From: Acidobacteria bacterium 28-9
Lineage (GTDB): Bacteria; Acidobacteriota; Blastocatellia; Pyrinomonadales; Pyrinomonadaceae
Assembly: GCA_002050355.1 (NCBI GenBank)
Contig: MWYY01000037.1
Location: forward strand, 1-48,689
Direction of reading: 5' to 3'
DNA: 48,689 bases
The notes under the pieces are model-generated. The model saw nothing but the letters and a program-made list of their open reading frames with translations. It made no database searches and was not told the DNA's origin. This document shows positions 42,610-48,689 of this stretch, in pieces; within the stretch, counting starts at the first letter, position 1, and every line of letters begins with the position of its first letter. Made by a program: the position numbers and the translations under genes.

Positions 42610-43431
42610 CTAATACTGAATCAAGCTGCCTTCGCGTTTGGCGCGTTTTATTGCTCGCCCGAAAATCCAAAGCGAAAAGGGAAGCAAGATAACAAGAAAT
42701 CCGAGCAGAATAAAAAAGGAAGATTCGACTTCTGAGAAAGTTTTTCCTTGAATCAAAACGCCGCGAATGCCGTCTAGTCCGTGCGTCGAAGGGTTGGCGT
42801 AGGAGAGAATTTTGCCACCGGTTTCGCCCAAACTTTCCTGCAGCATTTCTTTCGGGTAGAAAACGCCGGAAAATAGAGCAGTTCCCGCGCCAAGAAGAAT
42901 CGCAAACGGGTCGCCGCGTTTGAAAACCATTGCAAAACTCGCCGACAAAATACCGATTGAAGCCAAACAAAGAGTTGTTAAAATCAGAAAAGAAAGCGCG
43001 AGAAATAAATTGCCTTGATATTGTACGTCGAAAAACAACCAGCCGAAAAAAAGATAGAGAAACGAGTTGAAAGTCGCGTCAACGTAAGACCAGGCAGAAC
43101 TTGAAACAATCACGGTCGGAACGTTTATCGGCGTCAGCAGAACGCTTTCAAGAGTGCCTTGCATCTGTTCCTGTCTGATTGCATTTGCCAGCGCGGAAAA
43201 TCCGACCATAAAATAATTGAGCATCGCCATTCCGGTCAGCCAGGCGGTCAGCGGGTTTTGCCATTGCTCGTATTGTGCCAAAGGGAATCCGGCGAAAATG
43301 CGCGATATAAAATAAAACGTCGTAACAATACCCAAAATCCAGATAATACGTATAAAAAATTCGACGCGGTAAGATAGCGCGAGTTGGAAATCGCGGACGA
43401 TGAAAGCGCGTATGCGGCGAAGAAGAAGCAT
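42610..43431 (-). CDS. ABC-2 type transporter permease
   Basis: The 273-residue membrane protein has about six predicted helices and the ABC-2 fold: the N-terminal LLLRRIRAFIVRDFQLALSY, the central EQMQGTLESVLLTPINVPTV and the later LLGAGTALFSGVFYPKEMLQ. It would export a drug, lipid or polysaccharide together with an ATPase. No ABC ATPase gene is in this window next to it; the partner may be encoded elsewhere or beyond. Start at ATG 43431. Confidence 0.85.
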   Translation of the reverse strand: MLLLRRIRAFIVRDFQLALSYRVEFFIRIIWILGIVTTFYFISRIFAGFPLAQYEQWQNPLTAWLTGMAMLNYFMVGFSALANAIRQEQMQGTLESVLLTPINVPTVIVSSSAWSYVDATFNSFLYLFFGWLFFDVQYQGNLFLALSFLILTTLCLASIGILSASFAMVFKRGDPFAILLGAGTALFSGVFYPKEMLQESLGETGGKILSYANPSTHGLDGIRGVLIQGKTFSEVESSFFILLGFLVILLPFSLWIFGRAIKRAKREGSLIQY

Positions 43432-43516
43432 TTTTGTTTGTAAAAGCGTTTTATTGTATTAGAAAATATTTGGAAAATAAATTGCAATCGCGTTTTTTTA
43501 TTTTTACAATTGTCTG

Positions 43517-44053
43517 GTGAATTTCTTCCCGAAAAAATTTATCTGTGTTTTCTGTTTCAGCATTTTTTTTGCAAGCGCTTGCACGAGAGTAGAAAACGCC
43601 AATGTTTCACAGTCTCAAAATAACCAATCTGCAAATAATAACGCGCAGATTGTAAATGATGACGTTGAAGAACTCGGAAAAATTATAAAACTACCGCTCG
43701 CACCGGAAGAAGCGACTTGGCGCGAAGACAATTTAAACGCGCAGGCGGCGGGCGAAAGTAAGACATCTGCACAAGAACGAAAAAAATTAACAGCAGTTTT
43801 GAGATTCACAGACGAAGACACAGCCAAAATCGTCGCCCAGACCGAAAACAATAAAACCTCAAAGGCATCGGAAGTAGAAGCCGAAGATTGGTTTCCTGCC
43901 GAACTCGTCGCGCAAAGCCAGCTTTCCGGCGACGAAACTTTACAAGGATCGACTTTTCCCGCCGATGATTTTTTCCAATTACCGTATGCCAAAGGCAATA
44001 TTACGCGCATTAATAACACAAATTATTTTGTATTGGAATTAACTACATTTTAA
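43517..44053 (+). CDS. Lipoprotein of unknown function
   Basis: The 178-residue protein starts at GTG 43517. Lipobox FASAC (about residues 18-22), then an Asn/Gln-rich linker (SQSQNNQSANNNAQ) and an acidic, mainly helical mature part (VEELGKIIKLPLAPEEATWR). Its last four bases overlap the stop of the NtrC-type regulator on the other strand. No family recognised. Confidence 0.65.
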   Translation: MNFFPKKFICVFCFSIFFASACTRVENANVSQSQNNQSANNNAQIVNDDVEELGKIIKLPLAPEEATWREDNLNAQAAGESKTSAQERKKLTAVLRFTDEDTAKIVAQTENNKTSKASEVEAEDWFPAELVAQSQLSGDETLQGSTFPADDFFQLPYAKGNITRINNTNYFVLELTTF

Positions 44054-45411
44054 CTTCCAGAAATATCTTCGTATCTTTTCAGTTTTCGATAGAGCGTTGA
44101 TAAATCAATGCCTAAGATGTTTGCCGCTTCCGATTTGTCGTCGTCTGCCGCAGCTAAAATCTCCAAAATATAACGGCGTTCCATTTCTTCGAGTGTGGGA
44201 CGGAAACCTTCGCCGTCGCGCGTTTCAAAACCGCTTTGGATGTTAATTTTTACTTTTGCCGGAAGACTTTCAAGATTTATTTCCTCATTCGAGAGAATAA
44301 AGGCGCGCTCAATCACGTTTTGCAGTTCACGGACGTTGCCTTGCCAGGTGTAATTGACGAGCGCTGAAAAAACTTCTTTTGAGACGGCTTTTTCCGGCGC
44401 GTTTTGCTCGCGGGCAATTTTTGCGACAAAATGTTTGACAAGCAGCGGAATATCTTCGCGTCTGCCACGAAGCGGCGGCAGATTTATTTCAATCACGTTC
44501 AGACGATAAAATAAATCCTCGCGGAAGTGATTTTCTGCCACTTCCTTTTCAAGATTTTTATTGGTCGCGCAGATAATCCGCGCGTCAAATTTTACGGCAA
44601 CGCTCGAACCGACGGGCGTAACTTCGTGTTCCTGCAAAGCACGCAGTAGTTTGACCTGCAATGGTTGCTGCATCTCTACGATTTCATCCAAAAACAAAGT
44701 TCCGCCGTCGGCTGAACGAAAAAATCCTTTTTTGTCGGTAACCGCGCCGGTAAACGCGCCTTTTGTGTGTCCAAAAAGTTCGCTTTCGAGCAGACTTTCG
44801 GGCAAAGCGCCACAATTGATTGCTAGAAAAGGCTTTCCGGCGCGCTGACTTCTAAAGTGAATGGCACGCGCGACAAGTTCTTTGCCAGTGCCGCTTTCAC
44901 CTTGAATCAAAATTCCGGCGTTCGTGTCGGCTACTTTTTCAATCAAACGAAAAACTTTTGCCAATGCTTCGCTTTTGCCGATGATTTCAGAAAAACTGTA
45001 ATGTTTATTTAACTCGCGGCGCAGAAGGCGGTTTTCGCTGAAAAGTTTTTTCGTCTGAACGGCGCGTCCAACAGTCTGCAGCAAATCTTCATTGACAAAA
45101 GGTTTTGTAACATAATCATATGCGCCTTTGCGAAGCGCGGCGATTGCCGAATCGACCGACGAATAAGCCGTCATAATTATTACAATCGCTTCGTCGTCAC
45201 TCGTTTTTATCTGGTCGAGCAATTGTAAGCCGTCCATTCCAGCCATTTTTATATCGGTTAAAGTAACGGCAAGGTCTTCACCCGAGAAAATTTCCAGAGC
45301 GTTTTCCGCACTGTCCGCAGTAAAAACTTGATAACCTTCCGCTTCAAGCAACTGCCTGAGAATAGTACGCATCAACTCTTCGTCTTCGACTACAAGCACT
45401 TTTGGTTTCAT
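44050..45411 (-). CDS. NtrC-type sigma-54-dependent response regulator
   Basis: The 453-residue protein has a receiver domain (D53 in VTLTDIKMAGMDG), a AAA+ domain with Walker A GESGTGKE (171-178), GAFTGA (218-223, sigma-54 contact), Walker B LFLDEI (239-244) and the sensor ATNKNLEKEVAENHFREDLF. The C-terminal Fis-type helix-turn-helix is DKSEAANILGIDLSTLYRKL. It activates sigma-54 promoters when phosphorylated; the kinase is not visible nearby. It is divergent from lptD across a 120-bp gap that holds a heptamer repeat. Confidence 0.93.
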   Translation of the reverse strand: MKPKVLVVEDEELMRTILRQLLEAEGYQVFTADSAENALEIFSGEDLAVTLTDIKMAGMDGLQLLDQIKTSDDEAIVIIMTAYSSVDSAIAALRKGAYDYVTKPFVNEDLLQTVGRAVQTKKLFSENRLLRRELNKHYSFSEIIGKSEALAKVFRLIEKVADTNAGILIQGESGTGKELVARAIHFRSQRAGKPFLAINCGALPESLLESELFGHTKGAFTGAVTDKKGFFRSADGGTLFLDEIVEMQQPLQVKLLRALQEHEVTPVGSSVAVKFDARIICATNKNLEKEVAENHFREDLFYRLNVIEINLPPLRGRREDIPLLVKHFVAKIAREQNAPEKAVSKEVFSALVNYTWQGNVRELQNVIERAFILSNEEINLESLPAKVKINIQSGFETRDGEGFRPTLEEMERRYILEILAAADDDKSEAANILGIDLSTLYRKLKRYEDISGS

Positions 45412-45439
45412 ATAAAAAAATGATAAATAGTTTTTTAAT

Positions 45440-45467
45440 GGTAAATGGTAAAAGGTAAATGGTAAAT
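45440..45467 (+). repeat. Tandem GGTAAAW heptamers between the regulator and lptD
   Basis: Four consecutive heptamers GGTAAAT, GGTAAAA, GGTAAAT, GGTAAAT (45440-45467) lie 65 bp upstream of the lptD start. An inverted TATTTACC follows at 45499-45506. Short tandem repeats in a promoter gap may vary in copy number by slippage and change expression, or serve as regulator sites. Confidence 0.8.
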
Positions 45468-45531
45468 TATGTAAGGATATTTTTTATTTATAACTTACTA
45501 TTTACCGTTGCCTTCATTTACAATTATTTTG

Positions 45532-48039
45532 ATGCTTCTTCATAAATTCACAAAAATTCTGCTGCTTTTCTGCTGTTTTGTAACTTTTATAAAAGCGCAG
45601 GATACGAATCCGGTCGATCGGCAGGTAGCAAATCCGTTGACCGACACGCCCAACGTCAATCCTTTGGCGCAGGAACAGGATATAAAATTACCGAAAAAAA
45701 AGCCGGACTCTGCTCCGATAGAAGGCGGCGATGATGAAGTTGTCGTTTATTCGACCAATGAATCTATCACGGGCAAAGAAGGTAATCGTATTATCATTCG
45801 TTCGGGAAACGTTGATGTGCATTACGGAATTTATCGCCTTCAAGCAGACAGAATCACGATTTACGAAGCCGAGACTCGAATGGTTGCCGAAGGCAGCGTT
45901 GTTTTCGACCAGGGCGACGACCAGCGAATTACAGGCGCAACCGGTGAATTTAATTACCGCACGAAATTAGGATTCTTTCTTGATTCGACCGGTTTTACCA
46001 ATCAAACAAACGACGGCACGGTCATTTATTTTACGGCTGACCGCGTTGAAAGAGTCGGACTCGAAGAAGTTGTCATAACGCGCGGAAAGTTTACGGCTTG
46101 CGGTGATGACGCCGTGCCGAAATGGAGCTTTACGGCTGACGAAGCGCGGATTAAAACCAACGACCGTATAAAATTGAAAAACGCTAAGTTTCTGGTTAAA
46201 AACGTTCCGATCGTGCCGCTGCCGTATGCCTCGATTCCGATAAAAAAACGCGACCGCGCTTCCGGGTTTTTGACGCCGACGTTCGGCTTTTCCGGCAACA
46301 AGGGCGCTCGGGTTGCCGGCGCGTATTACAAAACACTGGGACGTTCGGCGGACGCTACTTTTCGCGGTGATTTATACAGCGCGCGCGGCGTCGGTTTTGG
46401 CTTGGATGTGCGTACCCGCGCCAATTCGCGCTCTTATCTCAACTTTGGTTTTTATGCCGTCAAAGACAGAATTTTGGGACACAAGGCAGACGCCGAGCAT
46501 CCTGACCAGGGCGGAAGTTTGATTTATGCCGACGGTGTGCATTATTTTCCGAACGGTTTTACAGCGGTCGCCGACGTTCGCTTGACTTCAAATCTTTCGT
46601 TTCGACAAGTGTTCTCCGACGGCATACAGCAAATTATTTCGCCGATTGAAGTCTCGCAAGTGTTCGTCAACAAAAGCTGGAGCAATTATACGCTCAATCT
46701 TTTGGCGCGCTCACAGGTGATTTCGATCCCCAATGTGCGTATAAAAACGCGCAACTTGCCGAGCATCAACTTTGAAAAGCGCCCTTCACAGCTTTCATTT
46801 TTCAAAAACGCATATTTTTCTTTCAAGACGAGTTTGGAAGGCGTCAGTCGCCGCGAAGACGTTGACGATGTTGCGCTTTACCGTAAGACGACCGGCAACG
46901 ACCCGGTGCAGACTCCGGCAATCGGACAGCGGTTTGATATTCATCCGCAAATTTCAATGCCGTTTTATTTCAAATATTTAAATTTGACGGCAACGGCGGG
47001 CGCGCGAGTTACTTATTACTCGAATTCTTTCAACGATATGCGCCAGGTCATCGGGCGCGATGTCATCAGGAAATATGGCGAATTTGAACTAGATGTGCGA
47101 CCCGTCGCGCTGGCGAAAAACTTTTACCGAAAAGACGGCGCGTTTCGCTTTCGCCACACAATTGAGCCTTTTCTAACGTATCGTTTTATAAAAGGCGTCA
47201 ACAATTTTAACCGCATAATTCGTTTCGATTACGCCGACACCCAAACTGACACAAACGAAGTCGAGTACGGCGTTACAAACCGAATCTTTACGCGTAAATA
47301 CACCGAAGCCGTAACCGACGAAGCGCAGAAATATTTGCGGGAAAATCCCGATGCGAAGAAAAATCCTTTGTCCGTCCAGCCGTATGAGATTTTTACATTG
47401 ACCGTGCGCGGGAAATACTTTTTCGACAAAAGTTTCGGCGGCGCATTAGACATCGGCAGGCGCAACCAAATCGAGCCGATTACGGCTTTGACGTTTTACA
47501 CATTCGGCGGCGTCCCGCGCCGCTTTTCGCCGATAAACGTAGATGCAACGTATCGTCCTCGTAAAACCGTCTTTGTCAATACGCGAATGGATTTCGGCGT
47601 TCAGAGCGGCGGCTTGCGCGATATTTCGGCGACGGTCGGCTACGATACAAAACTTCTCAAAATTTTTCAAACTTTTTACTACACGCGTGCCATTACATTG
47701 ATGCCGTCTTTGCAGCAATACAACAATCAAGCGGGCAAGGAAGCGGGAACCCTGCGTGGTTCACAGTGGAGTCCGGCGGTGTTCTTAGGTGACCGCGACC
47801 GGGGTTTTTACGGCGGCGCGTCTCTGTTTTTCGATTTTGAAAACCGCCGCGCGCTGCGCTTTACGCCGCTTATCAGCTCGCTTTACACCGTCGGTTACGC
47901 TTACGATTGCTGCGCCGTTACGATGCAATATTACACCTTCAACGTCGGCGTTAGGCGCGAAAACCGTTTCGTTTTCAGCTTCCGGCTCAACGGCATCGGT
48001 TCATTCGGAACACAGCAAATCGGGCAGGGTTTTAGATAA
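45532..48039 (+). CDS. lptD: LPS-assembly protein LptD
   Basis: The 835-residue protein starts at ATG 45532 (TTG 45508 in frame is less likely). Signal peptide (LLFCCFVTFIKAQ), then the OstA/LptA-like beta-jellyroll (VVVYSTNESITGKEGNRIII; RLQADRITIYEAETRMVAEG) and the characteristic AKFLVKNVPIVPLPYASIPI then KKRDRASGFLTPTFG before a C-terminal outer-membrane barrel (from about 260). Such proteins insert LPS into the outer leaflet with LptE and the periplasmic Lpt bridge. Its presence supports an LPS-type outer membrane. It is followed by a terminator shared with the convergent aldo/keto reductase gene. Confidence 0.9.
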   Translation: MLLHKFTKILLLFCCFVTFIKAQDTNPVDRQVANPLTDTPNVNPLAQEQDIKLPKKKPDSAPIEGGDDEVVVYSTNESITGKEGNRIIIRSGNVDVHYGIYRLQADRITIYEAETRMVAEGSVVFDQGDDQRITGATGEFNYRTKLGFFLDSTGFTNQTNDGTVIYFTADRVERVGLEEVVITRGKFTACGDDAVPKWSFTADEARIKTNDRIKLKNAKFLVKNVPIVPLPYASIPIKKRDRASGFLTPTFGFSGNKGARVAGAYYKTLGRSADATFRGDLYSARGVGFGLDVRTRANSRSYLNFGFYAVKDRILGHKADAEHPDQGGSLIYADGVHYFPNGFTAVADVRLTSNLSFRQVFSDGIQQIISPIEVSQVFVNKSWSNYTLNLLARSQVISIPNVRIKTRNLPSINFEKRPSQLSFFKNAYFSFKTSLEGVSRREDVDDVALYRKTTGNDPVQTPAIGQRFDIHPQISMPFYFKYLNLTATAGARVTYYSNSFNDMRQVIGRDVIRKYGEFELDVRPVALAKNFYRKDGAFRFRHTIEPFLTYRFIKGVNNFNRIIRFDYADTQTDTNEVEYGVTNRIFTRKYTEAVTDEAQKYLRENPDAKKNPLSVQPYEIFTLTVRGKYFFDKSFGGALDIGRRNQIEPITALTFYTFGGVPRRFSPINVDATYRPRKTVFVNTRMDFGVQSGGLRDISATVGYDTKLLKIFQTFYYTRAITLMPSLQQYNNQAGKEAGTLRGSQWSPAVFLGDRDRGFYGGASLFFDFENRRALRFTPLISSLYTVGYAYDCCAVTMQYYTFNVGVRRENRFVFSFRLNGIGSFGTQQIGQGFR

Positions 48040-48060
48040 GAAATTAAAAGGGAAATACAT

Positions 48061-48103
48061 GTAAAAAACTAAAAATAAGGATTCTTTGTTTTTAGTTTTT
48101 TAC
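48061..48103. terminator. Bidirectional terminator between lptD and the aldo/keto reductase
   Basis: GTAAAAAACTAAAAA (48061-48075) pairs perfectly with TTTTTAGTTTTTTAC (48089-48103) around a 13-nt loop. The A/T-rich arms give U tracts in both directions, between two convergent genes. Confidence 0.75.
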
Positions 48104-48112
48104 TATTTATAC

Positions 48113-48689
48113 TTATGCCGCGTTTGCCGCGACGGATTGAAGAATTCTGTCAATCGCAGCCAAAGTATCATTAGACAATTCGATGCCTGATGCCGCTGCA
48201 TTATCCTCAACTTGTTCGGGTTTTGTTGCGCCGATTATTGCCGATGAAATCCGTTCATCACGCAAAACCCAGGCAAGCGCAAGCTGCGCCATCGAAAGGT
48301 TTTCCGCAGCCGCAACGGGGCGCAACTTTTCGACTGCAGCTAAAATTTCAGGCGTTAGCAGACGGTCGATGAAAACGTTCATCTTATCGTTGGCGGCGCG
48401 TGAATCGTTTGGAATCGGTTGACCGGCTTTGTATTTTCCGGTCAAAACGCCTTGTCCGAGCGGCGACCAGACGATTTGACCGATGCCGTTTGTTGCACAG
48501 AGTGGAAAGACCTCCGCTTCCGGCTCGCGCCACAACATCGAATACTGCGGCTGGCTCGAAACGAATTTTTCCATTCCAGTTATTTCAATTGCCGCTTTGA
48601 TTTGTTCTGTATTCCATTCGCTAAATCCGATATAACGCGCTTTTCCTTCCTGCACGACTTCTGATAAAGCAATCATCGTTTCTTCAAGC
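48113..48689 (-). CDS. Aldo/keto reductase, C-terminal part (cut by the window edge)
   Basis: The reading frame continues off the right edge (the codons before the first internal Met read LEET, as in the family's TPLEETM). The 191 visible residues include ALSEVVQEGKARYIGFSEWN, a Q-P-Q-Y-S-M-L substrate-side strand, SPLGQGVLTGKYKAGQ and the NADPH-site IIGATKPEQVEDNAAAS. It reduces carbonyl compounds with NADPH; family members similar to YajO/PdxI-type enzymes use this same C-terminus. The catalytic Tyr/Lys half lies outside the window. Confidence 0.9.
   Translation of the reverse strand, partial: LEETMIALSEVVQEGKARYIGFSEWNTEQIKAAIEITGMEKFVSSQPQYSMLWREPEAEVFPLCATNGIGQIVWSPLGQGVLTGKYKAGQPIPNDSRAANDKMNVFIDRLLTPEILAAVEKLRPVAAAENLSMAQLALAWVLRDERISSAIIGATKPEQVEDNAAASGIELSNDTLAAIDRILQSVAANAA

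Noticed and set aside
1..48689. CRISPR arrays, rRNA or tRNA genes
   Set aside because: No regularly spaced repeats and no recognisable RNA genes were seen on either strand.

Overview
The window is bacterial chromosomal DNA from a Gram-negative, diderm organism: it carries LptD, lipobox lipoproteins and many Sec-type secreted proteins. The mix of genes fits Acidobacteriota, most likely Blastocatellia: a C-terminal FG-GAP repeat fragment, a CSLREA beta-helix protein, a propeller/Y_Y_Y histidine kinase, AtuA-type proteins and a B12-dependent acyl-CoA mutase. This placement is inference from gene content only; no rRNA, tRNA or CRISPR array was found.

Region 1 (1-3650) is a scrap-rich flank. It holds the end of an FG-GAP protein, a secreted thioredoxin plus BNR-repeat pair, a 5' remnant of an IS630 transposase, an N-terminal remnant of an integron-type integrase, and a DUF4440 gene followed by an attC-like half site. 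Three copies of one hairpin repeat are scattered through it. Region 2 (3650-12300) is a compact mobile element with a phage-satellite-like gene set. It has a tyrosine integrase and a CGNR-like regulator on the plus strand. On the minus strand a tightly coupled operon encodes an excisionase-like HTH protein, a zinc ribbon, a D5/P4-type helicase, a Toprim primase, a DUF5681 protein, a terminase split into separate ATPase and nuclease genes, and two small proteins. No portal, capsid or tail gene is present.

Region 3 (12400-31800) is mostly core and accessory metabolism: DUF1206, two crotonases, a class A beta-lactamase-fold hydrolase, a lipoprotein-like methyltransferase, a type IIG restriction-modification gene broken by one in-frame amber codon, an M28 peptidase, an epoxide-hydrolase-like enzyme, a split AtuA pair, a Nudix hydrolase, a sterol-desaturase-like enzyme, and the two subunits of a B12 mutase. 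The large mutase subunit carries the Phe/Gln substrate-pocket signature of isobutyryl-CoA mutase rather than the Tyr/Arg of methylmalonyl-CoA mutase.

Region 4 (31900-42600) looks like a signalling and secretion island. It has a propeller sensor kinase, a NarL-type regulator, a secreted protein resembling cholesterol-dependent cytolysins, small secreted proteins, tandem Sm-like membrane proteins, and a CSLREA beta-helix protein. A conserved upstream element occurs near several of these genes. Decayed genes and a perfect 58-bp palindrome follow. Region 5 (42600-48689) carries an ABC-2 permease, a lipoprotein, an NtrC-type regulator, LptD and a partial aldo/keto reductase.
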